DNA from: a bacterium
GTDB taxonomy: Bacteria > SM23-81 > DAOVCL01
Length of the DNA: 22,195 nucleotides
NCBI GenBank assembly: GCA_029932675.1
Contig: JAOZPP010000052.1
Location: forward strand, 1 to 22,195
Reading direction: 5' to 3'
A program made the translations under genes and the position numbers. Below the pieces are notes generated by a model. It was given only the letters and a program-made list of their open reading frames with translations, made no database searches and had not been told where the DNA came from. Below are positions 1 through 7,243 of this stretch, in pieces (positions within the stretch are counted from its first letter, which is position 1; every line of letters begins with the position of its first letter).

Positions 1-65
1 GGGGAATCCACCTAAAGCCTTCGTTTTACAAAAACCCACTTTTTCAGCAACCTCTCAAAAAAAAC

Positions 66-94
66 TTGACAACCCTTAACTGTTTTGTTACTAT
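66..94 (+). promoter_or_regulatory. sigma70-type promoter of the hydrogenase operon
   Basis: A perfect -35 box TTGACA (66-71) is followed by 17 bases and a -10 box TACTAT (89-94, five of six consensus bases). The expected transcription start is near 100-102, which leaves a leader of only about 20 nt before the first start codon. No good Shine-Dalgarno sequence is visible in that leader. Nothing else recognisable lies in bases 1-65. Confidence 0.7.
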
Positions 95-103
95 TGACCC
101 AAC

Positions 104-121
104 TTGTGAAAAATTTCCCAA
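104..121. promoter_or_regulatory. Rex-like redox repressor operator
   Basis: The 18-bp sequence TTGTGAAAAATTTCCCAA is an inverted repeat (8-base arms, 2-base centre, one mismatch) lying between the -10 box and the start codon. It matches the known Rex operator consensus TTGTGAA-N4-TTCACAA at all but one of the 14 defined positions. Rex represses fermentative and energy genes at high NAD+ and leaves DNA when NADH rises. The position would block transcription initiation. This fits an operon that encodes an NAD(P)H-linked hydrogenase. No rex gene is in the window. Confidence 0.6.
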
Positions 122-1162
122 ATGGAAGCTAAGTATATAGAGAAGAAAAACATCATTCCCTTCTTTATCGCCCTATCCCATCGAGCAGAACTCTACTCCA
201 GTGTGGTAAAGGATGAAGGGATATACTTAGAGAGGCTTTCTGGGGGCAATTTGGAGGATGTGCTCACCGGAGGGAGAAGGACAGTGCAGCCGCTCAAGGC
301 CCTCTTCTTTTTGCCCCTCTCCAAGGTGGGTGAGTACCCCAAAGGGAGTTGGAAACCAGAGGTAGGGGAGAGGATAATAGTGGGGGCTAGGGCTTGCGAT
401 CTGGAGGGGTTAAAGGTTTTGGACAAGGTATTTCTGGAGGGAGATTTTAAGGACCCCTTCTATGAGGCGAGGAGGGGTTCTACAGTGATCATTTCCGCCG
501 ACTGCACCAGACCGGAGGAAACCTGTTTCTGCACGGCAATGGGGGGGAAGCCCTACCCAGAGTCTGGGTTTGATCTCAACTTCTCTTCCCTGGAGGGAGG
601 GATGTTGGTGGAGATTGGTTCGGAGAGGGGAAGGAGGCTAATCAAGGATCATAGGGGGTTCTTTCGGGAGCTCACAGATGAGGAACTGCAGGAAAGAAAG
701 AGGAAGAGGGAGGAGGTAACCAGGGAGGTGGAGGGATTCAATTCTGAATTGGGAATTAAACCCCCTTATCACCCCTTGGTAAAGGGATCCACCGGCTCCC
801 CAAAATGGGCTAAGCTCGCCGAACGATGTGTGGAGTGTGGGGCCTGTCTCTATATCTGTCCCACCTGTCGCTGTTTTCTCCTCTACGACCAGAAGGGAAA
901 GAGGGCAAATGAGAGGGTGATGATCTGGGATGGCTGTTACTTTCCAGGTTATTGGAGGATGGCTGGTGGCCTCACCCCTAAGCCGAGGTTAACCACCAGG
1001 TTTGAGAACCGGTTTAATTGTAAGTTCGACTATTTTGTGGAAAACTATGGAGTGGAGGCCTGCACCGGCTGCGGCCGTTGCATAGAGGCCTGTATGGGCA
1101 AGATTGACATCAGGGAGTGCCTGCAGGAGTTGGGTTCCAAGCCGGTGAAGGAGAAGGTCTGA
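122..1162 (+). CDS. hydB: HydB-type 4Fe-4S electron-transfer subunit (sulfhydrogenase beta / AsrA family)
   Basis: This 346-residue cytoplasmic iron-sulfur protein belongs to the family of sulfhydrogenase beta subunit HydB and anaerobic sulfite reductase subunit A. The N-terminal two thirds carries the family segment GARACDLEGL (88-97) and a cysteine pair in TCFCTAMGG (134-142). The C-terminal third holds a dicluster ferredoxin domain with Cys 236, 239, 242, 246 and Cys 314, 317, 320, 324. Extra cysteines at 249 and 251 may be ligands or structural. In known HydBG pairs, HydB passes electrons between the flavin subunit and the hydrogenase. The hydG homologue follows after one base, which supports that role here. 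The start is the ATG next to the operator; it has no clear ribosome-binding site, so it may be read from a nearly leaderless message. Confidence 0.9.
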   Translation: MEAKYIEKKNIIPFFIALSHRAELYSSVVKDEGIYLERLSGGNLEDVLTGGRRTVQPLKALFFLPLSKVGEYPKGSWKPEVGERIIVGARACDLEGLKVLDKVFLEGDFKDPFYEARRGSTVIISADCTRPEETCFCTAMGGKPYPESGFDLNFSSLEGGMLVEIGSERGRRLIKDHRGFFRELTDEELQERKRKREEVTREVEGFNSELGIKPPYHPLVKGSTGSPKWAKLAERCVECGACLYICPTCRCFLLYDQKGKRANERVMIWDGCYFPGYWRMAGGLTPKPRLTTRFENRFNCKFDYFVENYGVEACTGCGRCIEACMGKIDIRECLQELGSKPVKEKV

Positions 1163-1163
1163 G

Positions 1164-1979
1164 ATGGAGAATCCATATCTCCCTGTGGAGGCAGAGCTTT
1201 TGGAGGTGGTGGAGGAGACCCCCACCATAAAGACATTCGTCCTCAAACCCGCGCAACCCATCCCCTTCCGGGCTGGACAGTTTATGCAGCTCACCGTTCC
1301 GGGAGTGGGGGAGGCTCCTTTTACCCCCTCCTCCTCACCGTATGAGGAGGAGAGGATGGAGATAACTATCCTCAAGACGGGGAGGGTAACTGAGGCCTTG
1401 CATAACTTGCAACCAGGGGTGAGCTTAGGCCTGAGGGGGCCGTTTGGCAAGGGCTATCCAGTGGAGAAGTTTGTGGGCAAGGAGGTGCTAATTGTGGGGG
1501 GTGGGGTAGGGTTAGCCCCCCTGAGGTCGCTCCTCTATTATCTCTTTGCCAATCTCGACAAATTCAAAAAGGTGTCTATAAAGTATGGGGCAAGGATGCC
1601 GGAGGAGCTCTGTTTCCAGAAGCTCTATCCCCAATGGGAGAAGTTGGAAAAGGTTGATTTTACGGTGACCATAGATGTTCCCGCCCCAGGATGGAAGGGA
1701 AGGGTGGGCTTGGTGACTACCCTCCTGGATGACCTGGATATCGATCTAAAGAATTCCTATGTGGTTTCCTGTGGGCCAGAGGTAATGTTAAAGTTCGTTA
1801 CCTACAAGCTGATCGATATCGGCTTTGCCCCTGAGCAGATCTACCTCTCTATGAACAGGAACATGAGCTGTGGTATCGGTAAATGTGGGCGGTGTATTAT
1901 CGGAAAATACTTCCTCTGTAAGGATGGACCTGATATGTGTTATGCGGATATAAAGGATATACCGGGGGTCTTTGGGTAA
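1164..1979 (+). CDS. hydG: HydG-type FAD/NAD(P)-binding electron-transfer subunit (sulfhydrogenase gamma / AsrB family)
   Basis: This 271-residue ferredoxin-reductase-like protein is probably the entry point for NAD(P)H electrons. Residues 1-100 form the FAD-binding barrel. Residues 110-125 contain the nucleotide-binding glycine motif VGGGVGLAPL, and CGPEVMLK (203-210) is the usual second NAD(P)-contact motif. The C-terminus binds a [2Fe-2S] cluster through Cys 236, 241, 244 and 252, as in HydG and PyrK; a further Cys lies at 259. It starts one base after hydB, and the next gene follows immediately, so the three are surely co-translated. Length and domain order are normal for HydG/AsrB. NADH versus NADPH preference cannot be read from the sequence, although the Rex-like site upstream hints at NADH. 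Confidence 0.9.
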   Translation: MENPYLPVEAELLEVVEETPTIKTFVLKPAQPIPFRAGQFMQLTVPGVGEAPFTPSSSPYEEERMEITILKTGRVTEALHNLQPGVSLGLRGPFGKGYPVEKFVGKEVLIVGGGVGLAPLRSLLYYLFANLDKFKKVSIKYGARMPEELCFQKLYPQWEKLEKVDFTVTIDVPAPGWKGRVGLVTTLLDDLDIDLKNSYVVSCGPEVMLKFVTYKLIDIGFAPEQIYLSMNRNMSCGIGKCGRCIIGKYFLCKDGPDMCYADIKDIPGVFG

Positions 1980-3725
1980 ATGGGTGAGATGAGGCGAGGC
2001 ATCTGCCCCTTCTGCTGCCTGCAGGATGGGTTGAGGGTTGAGGGGGGAGAGTTTGCTCTCATCTTCGGGGAGAATTCCCTCCTCCACCTGAACTATGAGT
2101 CAGGGGATAAAATAAACGAGGGTTCTCTCTGCTCCAGAGGAAACTCGGTGATCGACCTATTGGACCATCCCCAGAGGCTCGTTGCTCCCCTTTTGCAAGC
2201 TAAACAAGCAGATTGGAAGAAAGTCAAGAGGGTAATAGCCTCCAAATTAGGGGAGGGGACTTATATCTTCCTTGGCCCCAATCTCACATTAGAGGAGGCT
2301 TGGTTGGCCAAGGAGTTCTCCCGCTCCATGGGCTCAGGTGGGGTTGTCCATCTGGCCCCAGAAGACGGGGAGGCATTTCGAGTTTTGAGATGGTTGGGGC
2401 TGATTGGTGGGCCAGGGATGGAGGAGGTAGAGGGGTCGGATTTCATCCTCCTTGTGGGGGATGCCTTTATGGAACATCCGGTTATCTCTCAGAGGGTGCT
2501 CAGGGCAAAGTATAGGGAGAGGAAGAACAGGCTCTTTGTCCTCGATTCTGTGCGCACCAAACCAACCTGGTTTGCCGACCATCACCTGCAACCCAAGCCG
2601 GGGACTGAGGGGTTTGTCCTAGCCGGGTTGGCCAAAGCGATCTATAGGTCAAAACCTTCCTATTTAGCTCCCCTATTTAAGGAAATCGAGTTAGAGGGGG
2701 TAGCCGAGATCGCTGGCCTGGATAAGGGGGAAATAGAGGAGGTAGCCTCCCAGCTTGCCTCTGCCCGCCAGGGAATGGTTATTCTCTCTAATCTCTGGGG
2801 GAGGGTGGGACCAGTAGGGCTGGCCGCATTGTTCGGTAGCTTGCTGGCCTCCATTAGCGGGGGGAGATTTCTCCATCTCCCTGTCTATCAAAATGGGTTT
2901 GGAACGTGGCTCATCCTGGGGGAGGGGCCCTCTGGTGCGCAGCTTTTGGATGAACTGGGAAAGGTAAAGGGACTCTTCGTCATTGGGTTTGATCTTTTCT
3001 CCTCCCTCCCCGGGGGAACTGAGGATGGTATCCTGAAGAAGCTTGACTTCCTTTGGGCCACTGCCGTTCTTCCTAACCGGACGACGGAGAGGGCAGAGCT
3101 TGCCCTCCCCGCGGCGTCTGGTTTGGAGAAGGGGGGGAACCTTCTCTACTTGGATGGAGCCTTGCGGAGGATGGAACCAGTATTGCCGCCTCCGGGTGTG
3201 GCCAAGGCCGAGGGGGAAATCTTCCAGGATATAGCTGGTGAGGGGAAGCTTCCCCCTCCCAATGAGGATAAGTTAAGGGAGGCAGTGAAAGGGGAACCCC
3301 TTCCTGAGAGGGAGATCGTCCAAAGGGCTCAAGCCCTATGGGAGGAGGAGCTCTCCAAGGCCCCCCAAGAGAACCTCCCCTTTTGGCTTATTCCCTCTGC
3401 CCACCCCGCACACCTGGGGGATGGTTCAATTACCGGCCACTTGGGTTGGGCGAGGAAGATCTGTGCAGAACCTTCCATCGAGCTCAGTCCGCTTGCCGCC
3501 GAAAAGCTGAAACTGGAGGCAGGGGCCAAGGCAGTGGTGAGCTCGCCGGCTGGAAAGGAGACATTTACCGTCACCATAAACGAACGGCTAAAGGAGGATC
3601 AGGCTACGGGACCTGCCCACTTTCCTCAGCTACGCAGGCTCTTTCCTTGGGAGGTGGGGAGGACCCTGGGCGAGCTTTCCTTACGCCCCCAAAGGGTGAG
3701 GATCACCAAGGCCAAAGGGGACTGA
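1980..3725 (+). CDS. Molybdopterin-oxidoreductase-like (FdhA/NuoG-like) subunit, probably non-catalytic
   Basis: This 581-residue protein has the fold order of formate dehydrogenase A and NuoG. An N-terminal iron-sulfur segment (CPFCCLQDGL at 9-18 and Cys 51 in SLCSRGN) is followed by the central domains. A family motif LPAASGLEKGGN lies at 376-387, and the C-terminus (about 468-575) is dinucleotide-binding-like. The gene sits where fdhA sits in formate hydrogenlyase clusters. However, there is no cysteine between residues 52 and 493 and no in-frame TGA, so the Cys/Sec that binds Mo or W in formate dehydrogenases is absent. The cluster motif is also altered: Cys 9, 12 and 13 replace the usual CxxCxxxC spacing. 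It is shorter than typical FdhA. I infer a NuoG-like structural or electron-wiring subunit rather than an active formate dehydrogenase; binding of a pterin cannot be excluded. Confidence 0.8.
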   Translation: MGEMRRGICPFCCLQDGLRVEGGEFALIFGENSLLHLNYESGDKINEGSLCSRGNSVIDLLDHPQRLVAPLLQAKQADWKKVKRVIASKLGEGTYIFLGPNLTLEEAWLAKEFSRSMGSGGVVHLAPEDGEAFRVLRWLGLIGGPGMEEVEGSDFILLVGDAFMEHPVISQRVLRAKYRERKNRLFVLDSVRTKPTWFADHHLQPKPGTEGFVLAGLAKAIYRSKPSYLAPLFKEIELEGVAEIAGLDKGEIEEVASQLASARQGMVILSNLWGRVGPVGLAALFGSLLASISGGRFLHLPVYQNGFGTWLILGEGPSGAQLLDELGKVKGLFVIGFDLFSSLPGGTEDGILKKLDFLWATAVLPNRTTERAELALPAASGLEKGGNLLYLDGALRRMEPVLPPPGVAKAEGEIFQDIAGEGKLPPPNEDKLREAVKGEPLPEREIVQRAQALWEEELSKAPQENLPFWLIPSAHPAHLGDGSITGHLGWARKICAEPSIELSPLAAEKLKLEAGAKAVVSSPAGKETFTVTINERLKEDQATGPAHFPQLRRLFPWEVGRTLGELSLRPQRVRITKAKGD

Positions 3726-3726
3726 A

Positions 3727-4215
3727 TTGGAGGAGAAGAGGGTCATACTCGACCTCAACTACTGTATTGGGTGTCAATCCTGTGCGGCGGCCTGTTGGCA
3801 GGGGCATCATCAGCAGTCCAGGCTCTCACATGGGGAGGTAAGCGGGCTGGCCTTCCTTCCCCTCAACTGTCGTCAATGTGAGGAACCGGCCTGTGTTAAT
3901 GCCTGTCCCACGGATGCCCTGGAGAAGGGGGAGGATGGGATAGTGCGGCGCAGGGCCTTGCTTTGTGTGGGCTGTCGCTCCTGTGTCTATGCTTGTCCCT
4001 TTGGGGTGATGGAAGGGGAGCTAATCCAGCACCTTACCCCCAACTGTGATCTCTGCCAGGATCGGGTTAGCCGGGGAGAAGAGCCCAGATGTGTGGCCAC
4101 CTGTGTATCGGGAGCACTCAGGTTCGTTTCCCTTTCTGAGGTTTATGGTGAGGATAAGGGCGATTTACAAGTGGGAGCAAGGGTCATCTCCCGAAGCCTG
4201 TTGAAGAGGTCTTAG
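3727..4215 (+). CDS. HycB/CooF-like ferredoxin with four [4Fe-4S] clusters
   Basis: This 162-residue polyferredoxin has sixteen cysteines in four groups: 13/16/19/23, 48/51/56/60, 80/83/86/90 and 107/110/122/126. This is the pattern of HycB, HydN, CooF and DMSO-reductase-type beta subunits, which carry four clusters. It would relay electrons between the molybdopterin-like subunit or HydBG and the hydrogenase small subunit. The TTG start follows one base after the previous stop and is preceded by AAAGGGG as ribosome-binding site. It ends directly against the nuoH-like gene. Family membership is secure; its exact redox partner is inferred from position. Confidence 0.9.
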   Translation: MEEKRVILDLNYCIGCQSCAAACWQGHHQQSRLSHGEVSGLAFLPLNCRQCEEPACVNACPTDALEKGEDGIVRRRALLCVGCRSCVYACPFGVMEGELIQHLTPNCDLCQDRVSRGEEPRCVATCVSGALRFVSLSEVYGEDKGDLQVGARVISRSLLKRS

Positions 4216-5151
4216 ATGGAGTTCAGCCTTAAGCCGTTGTTATATTTTCTTGTATTTCCTGGATTTGCCTTTACGGCGATAGTGGGGCTTCTCTCCTCCT
4301 GGGTGGATAGGAAGGTTTCCGCCAAGGTGCAGTGGAGGGTTGGTCCCCCTTGGTATCAAAACTTCGCCGATATCATCAAGCTCCTTCATAAGGAGATAAT
4401 CGTCCCCCAGGGGAGCGGGTTCACCGGTTTTCTCTTCGCTCCCCTCTTAGGATTGGCTGGGGCCACCTTGGTCTCCACGATAATCTGGGTGATAAACCTC
4501 AACCCTGACTCGGGATTTGTTGGTGATCTAATTGTGGTCCTCTACCTCTTGGCCTTCCCCTCTTTAGGGGTGATCATTGGAGGTTCTGCCTCCCGGAACC
4601 CCTTGGGGGGATTGGGAGCATCAAGGGAGATGAAGCTTATCTTGGCCTATGAGCTTCCCTTTATCATTGCCGTCTTCACCGCGGTGCTTAAAGTGGGTTC
4701 CATTCTCCTCGGGGACATAATCGGTTACCAGCAGGTATCAGGGATTATGCTCAGGCATCCTTCCTGCATAATAGCCTTCTTGGTGGCCTTGATCTGTGCC
4801 CAGGCCAAGTTGACTTTAGTGCCCTTTGACATCCCGGAAGCCGAGCAGGAATTGATCGCTGGCCCATTTACCGAATATTCGGGAGCACCTTTGGCCATCT
4901 TCAAACTGACCAGAGCAATGATGCTCTTCATCCTTCCCGTCTTCTTAATCACCCTTTTCTGGGGAGGGATGAACTTTCATGGCTGGCAGATATTGGCCTC
5001 TTGCTTGAAATACTTAGCTATTCTGGTCTTCATTATCTTGGTAAAGAACACAAATCCCCGCCTGAGGATAGACCAGGCGATGAAGTTTATGTGGGGTCCG
5101 ATGACCATTTTGGCCATTGGAGGGATGATCTTGGCCGTAGTTGGGCTTTAA
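4216..5151 (+). CDS. mbhM: Hydrogenase membrane anchor subunit, NuoH/HycD/EchB/MbhM family
   Basis: This 311-residue membrane protein has about eight hydrophobic helices. The conserved cytoplasmic loop SSWVDRKVSAKVQWRVGP (27-44) follows the first helix, and the FDIPEAEQEL segment is the signature of the NuoH family. In group 4 hydrogenases this subunit anchors the small and large subunits and forms the first part of the ion-translocation path. It starts with ATG immediately after the previous stop. The next gene begins 13 bases after its stop. Length is typical, and no defect is visible. Confidence 0.93.
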   Translation: MEFSLKPLLYFLVFPGFAFTAIVGLLSSWVDRKVSAKVQWRVGPPWYQNFADIIKLLHKEIIVPQGSGFTGFLFAPLLGLAGATLVSTIIWVINLNPDSGFVGDLIVVLYLLAFPSLGVIIGGSASRNPLGGLGASREMKLILAYELPFIIAVFTAVLKVGSILLGDIIGYQQVSGIMLRHPSCIIAFLVALICAQAKLTLVPFDIPEAEQELIAGPFTEYSGAPLAIFKLTRAMMLFILPVFLITLFWGGMNFHGWQILASCLKYLAILVFIILVKNTNPRLRIDQAMKFMWGPMTILAIGGMILAVVGL

Positions 5152-5164
5152 AGGAGAGTTGCTG

Positions 5165-5578
5165 ATGGGACTAAAATCATGGTCTCTGAGGAAATCACCC
5201 TGGATATTCCATCTCTCCACCGGTTCCTGCAACAACTGTGACATCGAACTTTTAGATTGTCTCACTCCCAAATTCGATGTGGAGAGGTTTGGCATAGTTC
5301 TCGTCGGGAGTATCAGGCATGCCGATGCCCTGATAGTTACCGGTGCAGTGACCAGACAGGCAGCACCTAAGCTCAAATATCTCTGGGAGCAGATGCCTAA
5401 GCCAGGATTGGTTGTTGCCCTGGGGACATGTGGTTGTTCCTCCGGAATCTTCAGGGATTCCTACAACATCATCGGACCTGTAGATAAGATCATTCCCGTA
5501 GATGTCTATGTTCCGGGGTGCCCTCCCAAGCCGGAGGCGATCATCTCTGGGATCGTCAAGGGATTGGCCAAGCTTTGA
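5165..5578 (+). CDS. mbhJ: [NiFe] hydrogenase small subunit, NuoB/HycG/EchC/MbhJ family
   Basis: This is the small subunit carrying the single proximal [4Fe-4S] cluster of group 4 hydrogenases. Candidate ligands are visible in GSCNNCDIE (Cys 22 and 25), GTCGCSSG (Cys 89) and PGCPPKP (Cys 119), numbering from the chosen start. I chose the ATG at 5165 (137 residues) because AAAGGAGAG lies at good spacing before it. An in-frame ATG at 5141 overlaps the end of the previous gene and lacks a comparable site. There is no signal peptide or extra cluster domain, unlike uptake hydrogenases, so it faces the cytoplasm. It works with the large subunit two genes downstream. Confidence 0.92.
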   Translation: MGLKSWSLRKSPWIFHLSTGSCNNCDIELLDCLTPKFDVERFGIVLVGSIRHADALIVTGAVTRQAAPKLKYLWEQMPKPGLVVALGTCGCSSGIFRDSYNIIGPVDKIIPVDVYVPGCPPKPEAIISGIVKGLAKL

Positions 5579-5629
5579 GAGTGAGGAGAATGTTCTGAGG
5601 ATTGACCTCGATAAACCGTAGGTCGTTAT

Positions 5630-6055
5630 ATGGATGTAGCTGAGAAGATAAGAGCCGAATTCGGGGAGAGGGTGGATTTAGCCTTCAGATCTCCCAAGAG
5701 GTTGTATCTCCTGGTGGGCAAGGGAGATCTCCCCGCAGTAGCCCGTTTTCTCTTTGCGGAGCTCGGGGCCCGCTTCTGCACGGCCAGTGCAGTGGATACC
5801 AGAGCGGGGATTGAGATATTGTACCACTTCTTTTTTGACCAGCTTAGCTTGATGGTTAGCCTGAGGACCTTGCTTCCCAAGCCCTCCCCCCAGATAGAAT
5901 CGATTGCCCCCTTCCTTAAGGGTGCTGAGTGGGTAGAGAGGGAGATAGCCGACCTCTTTGGGGTAGAATTTCTCGGCCATCCTGACCCGCGGCGCCTGAT
6001 TCTCCCTGACGACTGGCCAGAGGGGGAATACCCATATCTGAGGAGTTCAGATTGA
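5630..6055 (+). CDS. mbhK: NuoC-like subunit, MbhK / HycE N-terminal domain family
   Basis: This 141-residue protein is related to NuoC (30-kDa complex I subunit) and to the N-terminal half of HycE. The signature is near the C-terminus: a WVEREIADLFGVEF segment followed by GHPDPRRLILPDDWPEGEYP. It has a structural role, packing beside the large subunit in the peripheral arm. A 51-base gap separates it from the small-subunit gene. The start codon has only a weak AGGT upstream. Its stop overlaps the TTG start of the large-subunit gene, indicating translational coupling. In E. coli HycE this domain is fused to the large subunit; here it is separate, as in Mbh. Confidence 0.9.
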   Translation: MDVAEKIRAEFGERVDLAFRSPKRLYLLVGKGDLPAVARFLFAELGARFCTASAVDTRAGIEILYHFFFDQLSLMVSLRTLLPKPSPQIESIAPFLKGAEWVEREIADLFGVEFLGHPDPRRLILPDDWPEGEYPYLRSSD

Positions 6056-7242
6056 AGACAATCATTCCTATAGGCCCCTATCATCCCCTCTTAGAGGAGC
6101 CGGAGTTCTTCAAACTGGTGGTGGAGGGGGAAACGGTAGTAGATATGGATATCAGAATTGGCTGGAACCATCGGGGGATAGAGAAGTTAGCCGAAACGAA
6201 GACCTTTGATCAACTGGTCTTCTTGGTGGAGCGGATATGTGGTATCTGTTCCACGTCCCACCCCATAGCTGATGTCTTGGCCCAGGAGGATCTGGCTGGG
6301 GTGGAGGTACCGGAGAGAGCCCAATATATCCGTTCCATTGTCGCTGAACTGGAGAGGCTGCACAGCCATCTTTTATGGCTGGGATTAGCTGGTCACTTTA
6401 TCGGATACAACACCGTCTTTATGTGGGTCTGGAAGTACCGGGAACCCCTCCTCGATCTATTTGAGCTGATCACTGGAAACCGCAACGATTATGCCATGCT
6501 CAGGCCAGGTGGCGTGCGGCGGGACATCTATAAGAAGGATCTGCCGGCCATCAGGAAGGTGATGGATGAACTGGAACCAGCCAATGAGATGCTCACCAAG
6601 GCGATCTTAGACGATCCGGTGCTTAATGCCCGGCTGAAGGGGGTGGGGGTGTTGAGCAAGGAGGATGCCATTAGGTACTGCGTAGTAGGGCCCACTGCCC
6701 GGGCCTCTGGGGTGGATATAGATGTCCGCCGCGATGAACCCTACGCTGCCTATGACAAGGTGGAGTGGAAGGTGATTGTGCAGGAGGATGGGGATGTACT
6801 GGCCAAGGCGGTGGTGAGGCTGTTGGAGAACTTCGAATCGATAAAGATAATTCGCCAATGTGTCGATAGGTTAGAAGAACTGCCTGAGGGGAATATCTGG
6901 AACCCTATCCCTGAGATGCCCCCGGGAGAGGGAATAGGTCATGAGGAGGCCCCGCGGGGTGAGTGCTTCCACTACATCCGTTCTGACGGAGGGAACTACC
7001 CAGTGAGGGTAAAGGTAAGGGCCCCCACTTTTAGCAACCTTCCCTCCTTTAAGGCTTCCTGTCTGGGGGAGACCGTTTCCGATGTGGCCCTAATTACCGC
7101 CGGGATTGATCCCTGCTACTGCTGCACGGAGAGGATGGCTGCGGTCTACGATGGCTCAAACAGAAGGTTATATGATTGGCAGGATCTGGTGAGGTTATCC
7201 CAGGAGAAGACGGAGAAGATTAGAAAGGAGTTGGGGAGATAG
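6052..7242 (+). CDS. mbhL: [NiFe] hydrogenase large (catalytic) subunit, group 4, MbhL/HycE type
   Basis: This 396-residue catalytic subunit binds the NiFe centre for proton reduction or H2 oxidation. Both nickel-ligand motifs are present: RICGICSTSH with Cys 63 and 66, and DPCYCCTER with Cys 355 and 358. They separate it from complex I NuoD, which has lost these cysteines. The DPCxxCTER motif is the group 4 form. The protein runs 38 residues past the last ligand. As in E. coli HycE, cleavage after the Arg of CTER by a HycI-type peptidase is plausible, but no peptidase gene is in the window. The start is TTG within TTGA, overlapping the previous stop, with GAGGAG just upstream. The Mrp-linked neighbourhood suggests subgroup 4b/4d-like; a phylogeny would be needed to assign it. 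Confidence 0.95.
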   Translation: MKTIIPIGPYHPLLEEPEFFKLVVEGETVVDMDIRIGWNHRGIEKLAETKTFDQLVFLVERICGICSTSHPIADVLAQEDLAGVEVPERAQYIRSIVAELERLHSHLLWLGLAGHFIGYNTVFMWVWKYREPLLDLFELITGNRNDYAMLRPGGVRRDIYKKDLPAIRKVMDELEPANEMLTKAILDDPVLNARLKGVGVLSKEDAIRYCVVGPTARASGVDIDVRRDEPYAAYDKVEWKVIVQEDGDVLAKAVVRLLENFESIKIIRQCVDRLEELPEGNIWNPIPEMPPGEGIGHEEAPRGECFHYIRSDGGNYPVRVKVRAPTFSNLPSFKASCLGETVSDVALITAGIDPCYCCTERMAAVYDGSNRRLYDWQDLVRLSQEKTEKIRKELGR

Positions 7243-7243
7243 G

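Noticed and set aside
736-772. Repeat shared with the terminator near 15811 (common TTCTGAATT)
   Set aside because: Only about nine bases match and the first copy is inside coding sequence; chance is the simpler explanation.
1980-3725. Active selenocysteine or cysteine formate dehydrogenase
   Set aside because: There is no in-frame TGA and no Cys in the catalytic region, so formate oxidation is not supported.
5165-7242. Respiratory complex I (nuo) rather than hydrogenase
   Set aside because: The NuoD-like protein has both CxxC nickel motifs (63/66 and 355/358), which complex I lacks, and NuoE/NuoF genes are absent.
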